Below are positions 11,924-22,216 of a DNA stretch of 64,000 nucleotides, piece by piece; the first letter of the stretch is position 1; every line of letters starts with the position of its first letter. A program made the translations under genes and the position numbers. The notes beneath the pieces were generated by a model. It did no database searches and was not told the origin of the DNA. It worked only from the letters and a program-made list of their open reading frames with translations. The stretch comes from Absidia repens (Eukaryota > Mucoromycota > Mucoromycetes > Mucorales > Cunninghamellaceae), in the NCBI GenBank assembly GCA_002105175.1, contig MCGE01000002.1, positions 682,001 through 746,000 on the forward strand, read 5' to 3'.

Positions 11924-13084
11924 CTAACCAAGAAGTTGGTCGGTGGGACCTTTCATGTTGAGAGAGTGATGATGACCAGGTGTCGGTTTATCTAAAAGCA
12001 AAACAAAAAGTGATTAGGAAGAATGCAAAAATATACTAGGGGATGGAGGGTTTATTTCGAAAATTTACCTTGTCTTTGTCTTCTTCTTCGTCTTCGTGCT
12101 TTGATACCCGGGTATTGATGATTGAGTTTTGCCAAGATGATAGGCAAGGTTCGGCGACGAGCGTTGATGAACCAATTACTGATTTGATTCAATGTCAAGT
12201 GCGTATCATTTTTGAGTTGCAATTTTTCCTCTTCGGTAGGGTATGGGTTCCGACAATGTTCCAATAGCCACTTTTTGAGTATCGCCGTTACTGGTTTCGG
12301 TAAATTGCCTCGACGCCGTTTATCCAAATGGTCCAAACAGAGTGTATCTATATGCATTTGATATTGTAGATGCTGCTGCTGCTGCTGCTGTTGTTGTTGT
12401 TGTTGTTGTTGTTGTTGCTGATCCTGATCACTCTCTTGTTGTTCCCATGATAATGCTGATTTAGTAAATTGTGATACTGGAATCAATGGCTGTTGCAGTT
12501 GGTGATTCTTGTTCTTTTCCCAATGTCGTTGATTTTGATAGCATTTGTTGATGGGAGGTAAACCCTGAAAAGATGGTGATGAAGAATGCATAACAGAGGG
12601 CAAAGAAGAGGAGATAGAGGAAAGTGATGAAGATGAAGTTGATGACCTAGAAGTGGATGATGAGGTGGATGTAGAGGCAGTAGGAGAAATAATAGGTACT
12701 TCATCGCTTGGAATACTAGCTGAGGAAGGTGGAGGTTGATAGGTAGGCTGATTTGTCATTTCCCATTGCCGAGTATCATGAATTAGGTTGGTCCATATTT
12801 TGCTGTTCGCCTCAAGCATCTCTTTGATACGTTGTTTGTGGCTTTCTACATAGCTATTTGAGCTGGTGGCTTTGCAATAAAGTGTACTGATTTCATTTTG
12901 TTGATGATGCTGTTGCTCTTGTCTCAATGGAAGAAGACGGTGAGGAGACGACGAGTCATGGAATACTATGATGGGTCGAAATGATCGAATCTAATTCAAA
13001 AAAAAAAAAGTTTATGTTGGTTTAACTGTGTAAAAGATAATTTCTTCACTGATATCTTACTTGTTCTTCTGTGAATGTATCCAT
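11924..13084 (-). CDS. TALE-class homeodomain transcription factor
   Basis: Exons (minus strand): 13084-13061, 12990-12069, 11991-11924, giving 337 residues. The homeodomain, about residues 233-295, runs from RRRGNLPKPVTAILKKWLLE to NQISNWFINARRR. It contains the NPYP three-residue loop extension that defines TALE (KNOX/PBX/Meis-type) proteins and the recognition-helix core WFINARRR. A second basic cluster (ARRRRRRQRQ) follows. The central region is Ser/Thr-rich, with a run of about 18 Gln encoded by CAG/CAA just before the domain. The last coding exon is 68 bases and ends NMKGPTDQLLG. Without it the frame would read into an intron beginning at a G|GTAAAT donor. DNA-binding function follows from the family; targets are unknown. 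Confidence 0.88.
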
Positions 13085-14739
13085 CAAAACAAAACAGGCT
13101 GAGTATTCGTAGAGTGCTTAGGGGAAAAAAAAAGTAATGAAAAGAGGAAAGAAAAGCGATGAAATTGAAATGCCGAATCTCGAAATTTATAATTTTTCTT
13201 TTTTTGCTGAGGGGTAGAGTTATGCCTATTTTGTATACGTTTCAAAAAAAGAGGTACGTGCATATTCCATTTATGATTGACAAGGGTGATCAACATATCA
13301 TAAATGTTACACGTTCTTAAATACAAAACTACAAATTATATTTATTTATTTTCATATGACGACCATGAGCACATGTATTTGTCAATATTTTAATGACAAT
13401 CGTCAATTTATTTCAAAAGCTTTTTTTAAATCTTGGATTATTTGTAATTATATATTAGGAGATGGTTTATATGTATTACCGTATTTATGTATAAAAAAAG
13501 AAATAAACCTCTGAACAGACGCACTTATTCAATCAATCAGGGGTCACCACTAATTGTCCAAGCACGGGCGGCGATTGAATCTGCATAATTTTGGCATATG
13601 AGGTTTTAACCACCCCTTCCATATCGTATGTATATTACCTAAATCTCCTCCCGAGATTATATAGTCTCCTGGCACCCTTATTGTGTGTACGTGTTTAAAA
13701 AGAAAGTTCAAAATGCAATTCATTTCCTTTTTGAGTCGAAAAGAAGATATTTTTAAATGTAAAGAAAAAAAAAAGAAGTAACGAAGCTAAAAGCACTTGA
13801 CACTTCTACCTTTTTTTTTTTTTTGGCTTTTAATGGTGCCAATGAGATATTCGTTCTGATATACATATACAGTAGCATTAATTAATATGCAAAAAGGCAC
13901 ACAACGTGAATGTATTCGAGGGAATGAAATCCTCGCAATTATTTATGCCCTTGCTTTGGACATACAGTGCTTAGCAAAATGTCCGTCAATAAATTGTTTA
14001 CATACTAATGCCAATGACAACACGATAAATAAAAGTTCCACTATATCATGAGATGCGATGAAACCTGGGACGATGTAGATCAAATTAGAATAATAACTGG
14101 ATGACTTTTTTTTTTGCAAAGCTTGTGCTACTATTTATTCAAAGAAAAACGTGGGTATGATTGATAATGAGGTCTTTCAGTCAAAATACAAGATGGTTTT
14201 CGGCCTGTGTTCCTGATTTGAAACGATATTAAATCGCCGCTACTCTCGCCCCTCTCCTCAGTGATCGGCATCCCCACTTACTCATTCCCCTTTTATGAAG
14301 GCTGACCCCTCTTAGTTTAATACTTCAATAAAGTATCTCTACCATAAGGACATACATAATTCATTTTTATCAAATGTAAATCATTTCGTGACAGTGACGG
14401 CATGATGATCCTTTAAATTGCATATTTTGAAGCAAATTTTTATTTTCCACGATCACATGTGCACAATGTATGTTATGTTATGATATGATATCATATTTGG
14501 CAAAACGCAGAGTTGATCACCGCAGTTTTATAGTACACAATATTACCATACTCTAACTGCGGCAGCTTCTAATAAATACAATGCAGGTTTTTCTCATAAT
14601 TATTTTTCAAATCATTTTTATTTTATTTTTTCCACTATTATGACAACTTCTATATTTATGAATTTTTTATCCAATATGATATACTGCATCCTTTACTGCT
14701 CGCAAATCATGACTGTACCTTTTTTGAAACGCCGCCACA
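13085..14739. other. Long intergenic region, no gene recognised
   Basis: About 1.65 kb serving as the upstream region of two divergent genes. It contains poly-A and poly-T tracts and an imperfect palindrome, GAGATTATATAGTCTC, near 13653-13668. A stretch near 14290-14345 (CTCTTAGTTTAATACTTCAA then TAAAGTAT) faintly resembles the far 3' block of the dispersed repeat. No frame with coding character and no tRNA or snRNA pattern was found. Confidence 0.5.
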
Positions 14740-15597
14740 ATGTCCACTTTGAAGATAGGCGGGGAAGTGGTCCAGATCAACATCGTCGATGGAGATGTTG
14801 TGACAGCCATGTCAGCCATCACTTCCTTCTTCTTTCCAATCCAACGCAATAATCATCATTCCTCTCAATCCCATCTCCATCTTTCTTATAAAGACCTTTC
14901 TATATATATACCAATTAATCCCCTCCGTTCAATCGCCGACTACATACTATATAATCAAAACCAAAGTGGAATCATGGTCTCCAACGTCAATGTCAATCCT
15001 GCTGTCGCCACCAAATCAATATCGCTATCATCCTTGTCCAATTTTTTATTATGCACTGGTGCTCGCCGTATTTTAGCCACTCCTAATGCTGGGGGCTCCA
15101 GTGTATCATCGGAAGTTCTTTCAGCCGAATTGCTCTACCGTCTTCTTGGAGCCACAGTCATAAAAACCGAAATGGAAATTATTTACAGCCGTCGAGGGTC
15201 ACCTATCACAGATTATGCATGTCTAATTCCCCTACCAAGGATTAACAAGGTCCTCACTGTGGGTGTCTCCGTTACACGTGCTATGGCTTTCCAGCGCTCC
15301 TTAGATAAAAACGACGTACACCGGCTTTTGGTCAAAAAATTGAAAGGAATTAATGCTTCTTCAAAAACGGTGATTAACTGTTCCTTTGATAGACAAATTT
15401 TACATGTTTGGACTCAAAGTGGTCGTGATGCTTCTATAGTAAAACGCGTCTGGGCAAAACTACCAGATTCTTTACGTTCCAATACCATAGTATTAGTCAC
15501 CACAATCAATTATCCCCTTTTATTTTTTGAAAAGCAACATGATAAAACCACAGAAAAACCACGCAAGAAAAAAACGGGCTTCAAAAAATGGTATTAG
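14740..15597 (+). CDS. Conserved protein of unknown function, intronless
   Basis: 285 residues in one frame. The ATG at 14740 sits in a strong context (GCCGCCACAATG). Residues about 115-260 look like a conserved cytosolic domain: NAGGSSVSSEVLSAELLYRL, an EMEI strand, SPITDYACL, VGVSVTRAM, a KKLKGINASSKTVI strand, LHVWTQS and PDSLRSNTIVLVTT. The alternating strands, with buried Glu and Asp residues, give an alpha/beta look. I recall similar undescribed proteins in other eukaryotes but cannot name a family or a reaction. The first 100 residues are Ser/Asn/Ile-rich and may be less conserved. The basic tail (KPRKKKTGFKK) could be a nuclear signal. It lies 146 bases upstream of the ZNF207-like gene in the same orientation. 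Confidence 0.8.
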   Translation: MSTLKIGGEVVQINIVDGDVVTAMSAITSFFFPIQRNNHHSSQSHLHLSYKDLSIYIPINPLRSIADYILYNQNQSGIMVSNVNVNPAVATKSISLSSLSNFLLCTGARRILATPNAGGSSVSSEVLSAELLYRLLGATVIKTEMEIIYSRRGSPITDYACLIPLPRINKVLTVGVSVTRAMAFQRSLDKNDVHRLLVKKLKGINASSKTVINCSFDRQILHVWTQSGRDASIVKRVWAKLPDSLRSNTIVLVTTINYPLLFFEKQHDKTTEKPRKKKTGFKKWY

Positions 15598-15607
15598 TAT
15601 ATCCCCC

Positions 15608-15613
15608 AATAAA
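15608..15613 (+). terminator. Poly(A) signal of the intronless gene
   Basis: AATAAA 10 bases past the stop codon, overlapping a second one (AATAAATAAA). It is very close to the stop, as expected in this tight spacing. Confidence 0.4.
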
Positions 15614-15743
15614 TAAATTTGCATTAATAGTTAAATTTCTGTCAGTCGAAAAAATCATCGGGTCTTGAAAATATTTATTTTGTTGGAGGAAGACTTTTTA
15701 TTTTTTTTATTTTTCTTTGCGAAAAAAAAGATCAAATTCACTA

Positions 15744-17143
15744 ATGGGGAAAAGAAAACGATCAAGAGTATTGAAACCATGGTGCTGGTACTGCGAACGT
15801 GAATTTGAAGATGAGGCCACACTATATTATCATCAGAAGGTATGGTTATGAAAAAGAAGTATCATTACTGACCATACTAACTCACTTCCTCTTTGATCGG
15901 TGACGATCTTCACTCTATTCGTGACCTCGATTGAACGCCATAGGCAAAGCATTTCAAATGCCCTGATTGCCATCGAACCTTTTGTAAGTGTGTCAACGAC
16001 ACTTTATATTCAATCTGATCTATCTCACCTTACATACTCTTCTCTTTTTTTTGTTTATTTAGATTCTTTCCGACACATGTCTGGACATGCTGAAACAAGT
16101 CACTCCATCAAGATTGAAAGGTAAAACCACAATATATGAATGGTGCGCGAAATAATAATAGAAAATAACAGCTAAAGAAAAAATCTCTTTCATTTGCTAC
16201 ATACTAGTATACCAAACGCATTACCACATCGAAACGACATTGAAGTTGATATAGTTGGGATGACTGGGATTCCAGACCGCGATTATGAAGAACATGAACA
16301 ACAGATATTGGGAGGTATGGAAGCAACAAAGCCCAAAGGTCCCTCATATGGTGAACTTAGTGAAGACCAGCTTCGGTCCCAGGTGGCCCAATATCAAGCA
16401 GCAATTCACTCTTCATCTTATTTTATGGGATACGAATATGACCAACACCAATCAAACAACTATTATAATAATGGCTCAAATACCAGCAGGTAAACATCTT
16501 TTACCATTTTGAATTTTACAAAAAAAATCTATAACACTTGTTTATTTCTGGCTGTAGCTTTTATACGAATGGCTGGACAAACTATGATCCTGGTTCATTG
16601 CCGAATGTCGGTGGCAACAGCAGTAACCATCAACCACAAAACCCCATTTCACCAAATTCATCCTCTAACCTAAATACTATACCACCACCACCACCACCAC
16701 CACCACCGCCACCGCCGTTGGAATCATTTTTCAATGAGCCACCACCTCCGCCTCCCCCACCTCCTCCATCAGAGCTCTCACCACCTTCAAATACAGGAAC
16801 ATCACATCAGTCCACAACATCAACTTCCATACATCAATTACCTACTCCATCATCGGCAAATGGGGTCACTTCTTTTCAAGGCAACCATCGCCCTCATCAT
16901 CATCAAATGCATCAACATGTCTTCTCAGGTACATCACCACATTTGGGACCTACTGCAACGTCTGTGTCACCACTAACCCGTGATCGCTGGACTAGTCGAA
17001 AACCCACAAGAACAATTCTCGTATTCCCTCTTGACGACCTGTCTCCAGTAAGAAGCAAATATTTTATTTATGAAAGGGAATATATTAATCCAATTCGATT
17101 TTTTTAGGATGAACTACGGGCAACCTGCATATCAAAATCATAA
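15744..17143 (+). CDS. ZNF207: BuGZ/ZNF207-like C2H2 zinc-finger protein
   Basis: In animals BuGZ binds microtubules and the checkpoint protein Bub3 and also acts in splicing. Exons: 15744-15839, 15944-15983, 16063-16120, 16208-16489, 16558-17047, 17108-17143, giving 333 residues. The N-terminus has the paired fingers KPWCWYCEREFEDEATLYYHQ and KHFKCPDCHRTFYS...H, joined across splice sites, then the family block IPNALPHRNDIEVDIVGMTG. The middle is rich in Pro, Asn and His with several poly-Pro runs. The last 36-base exon completes DDLSPDELRA, which fits the GLEBS-type Bub3-binding core ([DE]-x-S-x-[DE]-E-[LI]-R-A). That supports this splice choice over reading frame 2 of the same exon. The assignment is strong for the N-terminus, good for the GLEBS motif. 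Confidence 0.88.
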
Positions 17144-17335
17144 TCATCATCACCCAATATCATCTCATATTATAGATCTCTCTCTCTCTCCTTCGTCAGT
17201 TTAATGTGGTCATCTTTACTTTTTGTTGTAGTACTATTCACTTGAATATAGAACCGTTTTTGAATATCATCATTGTTTTTGTCAATATATTGTATTATTT
17301 ATTATTTAGCGACAGTTTTAGTTTTTACTCCACTC

Positions 17336-17341
17336 AATAAA
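17336..17341 (+). terminator. Poly(A) signal of the ZNF207-like gene
   Basis: AATAAA about 195 bases past the stop codon, immediately upstream of repeat copy C. Confidence 0.45.
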
Positions 17342-17420
17342 AATGCATCAGTCTTTTTAGCACTTAACAGGGCGAAAAAAAAAATATTTTCTCTGTTTCC
17401 ACCCACCACTGATGATTTTT

Positions 17421-18110
17421 GAAATTCCGCCATGCCATTTTTATTTTTTCCCATTTGCTATTTCGCCTTTCCTCTTTCTTTTTCTCTTCATCACTTCACC
17501 ATACAACTTCTTTGACGTTATGATGATCTTAGATAGTGTTAGGACTAGTTTAGAAGGGCTTTTAGCTTAGGGATTACAAGATGCATGGGGAAACCCTTTC
17601 GTTTCGGATTCAGGATATGGGACCACCATCAGTTGACTTTTCGGCGCCTCCATTAGCTTAGCTTTGTGTTAGTTTGTCCGTGATTTAAATTTGTATATGA
17701 ATAAAATATGTTAGCTTAACTTTGTGTTAGTTTGTTCGTGGTTTAATCTGTATATGAATAAAATATGTCTTTTTCTTTTTCTTCAATGAAATATGTCCCC
17801 AGAAGTCTCTCTCATGTCTTGTGCAATAAATCCCATTATTTACCATCGCACCTCTTTTGATCAGAGTTTATAGTCATTGTTCTTCAATAGTTGATGTCTC
17901 TTTATTTATTTTCATGCTTCATGTTTCATGCTTCATGCTTTGGGCAGTATATCAGCTCCCATTTACGGTAGTCCCTTTAAGAATAGTGTTGACCAGCCTC
18001 TAGGTCTTCCCTTAGTCTCCTCTATAGTGCCACATTAGACCCCCCTTGACTGAAGTTGATTTTCACAGTTTATGCTTATGTTTCAATAAAATACACCGTC
18101 TTTTTTTAAC
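17421..18110 (+). repeat. Dispersed repeat, copy C (long form)
   Basis: Starts GAAATTCCGCCATGCC (E-box mutated), then a C/T tract, AACTTCTTTGACGTTATGAT, GGATTACAAGATGCATGGGG, ACCCTTTCGTTTCGGATTCA and GAATAAAATATG. It continues through CTCTCATGTCTTGTGCAATA to a late block with TTCAATAAAATACACC. It matches copies B and D over about 650 bases. It contains an internal duplication at 17653-17767. Confidence 0.75.
17653..17767 (+). repeat. Tandem duplication inside repeat copy C
   Basis: Two near-identical units, 17653-17710 and 17711-17767. Each begins TTAGCTTA, contains TTTGTGTTAGTTTGT and ends TATATGAATAAAATATG, so the poly(A)-like AATAAA is present twice. The other copies have this unit once. 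Confidence 0.85.
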
Positions 18111-18336
18111 TATCAACTTTTACTTCTGAACCATCGCATATTGAGCAATATCCCTTGTCTTTTTTCCTTTTTTTCCAGTGCATGATAATATATAAATTCA
18201 ATATGATGCCATAAACGATGATGAACGATGATGCCTGTGACCCTTGGAGAAGGGAATTTTTTAACAGCCGACGTCGCTTTCCTTTGGACGTGGGAGGAAT
18301 AGGAGGGGTTGGGCGCAAATTTGGGCGATCCCCCTT

Positions 18337-18343
18337 TATATAA
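18337..18343 (+). promoter_or_regulatory. TATA box of a putative small gene
   Basis: TATATAA in the context CCCCTTTATATAAGCGAG, 70 bases upstream of the ATG at 18413, with a GC-rich flank unusual for this spacer. Confidence 0.4.
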
Positions 18344-18412
18344 GCGAGAGTCGGCGCATTGAGCCATTAATATAACAGATTAACGTTGCAATTTTGTGTT
18401 CCCATCGACACT

Positions 18413-18553
18413 ATGATTGGAAGCATGCTTCAGCTAATATGCCCATACAATTTTTCCAAATCCTTTTACAGGAGTGGTGAAGATGAGGATATGTATTCTT
18501 TCGACACTGTTTTCTATGAAGCCCCACCACTTCAGAAAAATTCTCCAGCCTAG
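18413..18553 (+). CDS. Putative small protein, 46 residues, unknown
   Basis: One frame from ATG to TAG with balanced composition: a Leu/Ile/Cys/Phe-containing N-terminal third and an acidic middle (SGEDEDMYSFDTVFYEAPPL). It is preceded by a good TATA box. CCTTTTACAG at the end of codon 19 looks like a splice acceptor, so this may instead be the last exon of a larger transcript. I recognise no family. Coding status is tentative and rests on the promoter and composition only. Confidence 0.3.
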   Translation: MIGSMLQLICPYNFSKSFYRSGEDEDMYSFDTVFYEAPPLQKNSPA

Positions 18554-19610
18554 GGTCATTTCAATTTTAAGACTCCCAGTCAAAATTCCATATATCTACC
18601 GACTTTGAATGCTTATAACTGGTGTTTTTTTTTTTTTTTTTTTCGTAATCAAACTCAAAACTAAGAGAGTGAAAGGATAAAATGCGAAATGGGTATCAGG
18701 ATAACTTTTACGACGTATAACTATAAAGTGCAATATAGCCTTTTCCAAATTATTCTAAGCGACTATGCATTGCGCAATGTAGCTTAGGTCCCGAGTGGTC
18801 TCGTACCCAGGAATGTGAGTGTGACTAGTATAGTTTAACAAATGCTGTGTTAAATTCATTGGTAGGGGTAAAAAATATAGCGAAAAAGTGGCATGGATGA
18901 TCTTCGACAAAATGTAAAAAAAGAAGGTTTCTGTGTTTCAATTGCTTAGCATTGATTAGAAATTCTGATTGGTCCTAGATATTCTCTTCCTCGCCCCCAC
19001 CCACTTAACTGTCAATTGATCTCAATTTTTGATTTGAATAATCGAATCAGAAGAGATAGATTTCATAACTGGTCTTAGCGGAGGATAACTTTCTTTTTTT
19101 TATTCACAATTTCATAAACTCATTTTTTATAATTGTGTGTGTAAGATTTTATGTTCCTTTCATCAGAAAGTTTGACATCTACCTATATATATACCATATT
19201 TACAATGTATGCAGTCAAAGGGTATGGCATAATATGAGACAAACAAAAAGAATCATCTCATCTTGTTGCCAGGGCAAACACATAAAAATTCATGTAGAAT
19301 GAGTCTGATCTCGGAGTCTTAATGAGCCAATAGGATATTAGTAAAATTGTGTGCTTTAGCGTCCATTGTCGCCACCTTTTTTTTTTCTTTTTCTTTTTTG
19401 TCGTTGCCCCTTGATATTCTTTCCTCTCTTCTCTCTTCTCACTGTATTGTTTTTGACATATCCCTCCTCTTCTGTTTTTTTTCTTGTTCATTGTACATAT
19501 ATCCCTTTTTGTTGCATTCATTATCCACCTCTTTTATTTTTTTATTTTTATTTTTTTGATACTAGTTAGAAAACCCTCTCCCCTTCTCTCCCTCTTTCTT
19601 GTATTATATC
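18554..19610. other. Intergenic region and MET5 promoter
   Basis: No coding frame seen. It contains a poly-T near 18630, a CCAAT box at 19327-19331 and, over the last 240 bases before the ATG, a strong C/T-rich tract typical of highly expressed fungal genes. I saw no obvious TATA near the start. Confidence 0.45.
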
Positions 19611-22181
19611 ATGTCTCTTTTTTTGAATGGTGAACAAGCCAGTGCTTTAGCTGCCCACACCTTCAGTGAACAAGTCTATACTTCTCAAAAGCAACCAATC
19701 GGTAGCAACAGCAAATCTCTGAATGCATGGGGTCAAGCCGTTCAACTCAAGGCAATTTCTGGTGGTGACCCTACCTCGTATTTACCTCAAGCTGCCTCCG
19801 ATCGTATTCTTTCTTCGGCTTTGGTTTCTTCTTCTACTTTGATCGGTGCTATTCCTCATCTGTACAAGCTGGCTCACATTGGTGGTACTGGTACGGTCAT
19901 TCATGTCTCTGCCGAAAAAGATGCCACCTCGTCTTCGTTTGCTGATTTCTCCAACGTCATGGCGGTACGTCAAAGTGGGTTGGCCTTGTTGACTTCTTCT
20001 ACTGTCCAGGAAGCTTACGATTTGGCCATCATTGCTCATGTAGCCTCTGTCCGATCCAAGACTCCTTTCTTGCACTTCTTTGACAGCAAGCGTGTAGCCC
20101 ATGAATACACTACGGTGGATACTGTGCCTGCGGGTGCATTGACTCAACTGTTGTCTTTGGAACAAGTGGAAGAATTCAAATCTGTCGCTACTACTGAAGG
20201 TGACGTTGATGCTGCAACAACGGCTTATTTGAAATACAAGAACCAACAACAACCTTCCGAAAAGATCGACATTGCTACTATTGTGCAACAAACCATGGCC
20301 GACTTTGAGGGAATCACAGGTCGAAAGTACACCAATGTTGAATATGTAGGTCATGCTGAAGCGGAACAAGTGGTTGTGGCTATGGGTGCTGGTGCGTCGG
20401 TGGTGGAACATGTGGTCAAGACATTGGATCAAAAGGTGGGTCTTCTCAAAATTCATCTTTACCGTCCGTTGGATGACTTGGTGCAACTGGTCCCCAAATC
20501 TGTGAAACGTTTGATTGTGTTGGAACCTTCTCAAGATTTGACAAGCACTTGGAACCCTCTCTTTTTGGATGTGGCCGCTGGTTTTATTCAACATGAACAT
20601 ATCGATTTCTCTAGTGGTCAGTATGGTGTTACTGCTAGTGATGTGTCTCCTGCTTCCATTCATGGTGTCTTTGTGGCTGCGGGTAAAAACTTACCCCGTC
20701 GCTTTGTGGTCGACAACACCTCCATTATTGAACCTGTGGCTGCTACTGGTGTTGTGCCTGCCAATGTGCATCAACTCGTCATTGTTGGAAACGAAGCCTT
20801 GGCTCATGCTTTCGCTCAAAGCTTTGATTCTCAACAAGTTTATACTATTGGTTCCGAATCTCATGTCCGTGTGTCTGATACCAAGCAAGGTGCTCTTGTT
20901 CCCTCATTGATCGATGGTGCAAATGTAGTGGCCATTTTTGGTGCTGCTACTGGTACTGCTATTTCTGCTGTTGGTCGTCTTGTTTCCCATGGTACAGTAG
21001 TGGTAAGCTCAGTGGATGGATTGCATTCTAGTGTCAAGCGTGCTATTGCCGACAAGCAAGCCAAAGTGGTGGTTTATCAAGAAGGTGTGTCATTGTTGGA
21101 ACAACAAAATGCTGTCCAAGTGCCTTTATCTGAATGGGTTGGTCTTCCTCTCGGTGGCGATGATAGCATTGATACCACTGCTGTTGTATCTACTGCAGCT
21201 ACAGCTACTTCAGTTGAAACACCTTATATCAATATGCTGGGCCAAGCTTTCGGGGATCGTCTGGATATCGTCAATGCTGTCAATGGTGATTCTGTTTGGG
21301 GCCCCAATGTTGCTCGACCTGAGGCTTCATCTCCTGAATATGGCTACGGTAAAGTGATTCACAATGTGCAACAACGTACTCGCTTTATCGAATCAGTGGA
21401 AAAGGTGGTCAATGGCGGTGCTTTGTCAGTGGAACATCAAAAGGTGTTGTCTCAATGGTTATTGTTGGTCAGATCTCCTTCTGCCAAGATTCAACAAATC
21501 AATACTGCTGCTGATGCTGTGGTGACTGCTTTAGGCGATCGTGGTCTTTCGGCTCTTGGAGGGGATGCTCAAGATTATTTACATGTCAAGTCCAACTGGT
21601 TGATTGGTTCCGATAATTGGGCTTATGATCTTGGTCAATCCGGTGTACATCATGTTATTGCTGGTGGCGAAAATGTGAACATGTTGATTGTGGATACTCA
21701 ACGCTACTCTTCTGATGTGGAACGTGATCAACGCAAGAAGGATATTGGTTTATATGCGATGAACTTTGGTAACGTCTACGTGGCCTCGGTTGCTGTTTAC
21801 TCTTCTTACACTGGTGTTCTTCATGCTCTTATGGAAGCTGACGCTTACCAAGGTCCCTCCATTGTGTTGGCTTATCTTCCTACTATTGATAACCATGTAG
21901 ATCCTATCGTATCTCTCAAGGAAACCAAAATCAGTGTGGACAATGGTGCCTGGCCTTTGTATCGCTGGAACCCTACTTTGGATTTGCAAGGGAAGGAACC
22001 TTTCACTTTGGATTCTCAACGCATCAAGAAGGACTTGGAAAAATTCTTGGAACGTGAAAACCATTTCTCCCAAATTGTGTCTCAGCATCCTGATTTGAAT
22101 CAACTTTTGGTTAGCTCTTTGGAATCTGTAAGTGTTTATATCTCTTTCACTTACGTATATATATATAACAAGGTGGACTTA

Positions 22182-22216
<35 letters not shown>

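Noticed and set aside
11072..11931. Several Pro/Ile/Phe-rich minus-strand frames
   Set aside because: They translate purine-rich 3' UTR DNA and microsatellites; no start context, motif or splice signal.
13541..13700. Possible structured RNA or tRNA near a GC-rich patch and palindrome
   Set aside because: No clover-leaf arms, no conserved T-loop sequence and no box A/B pair could be traced.
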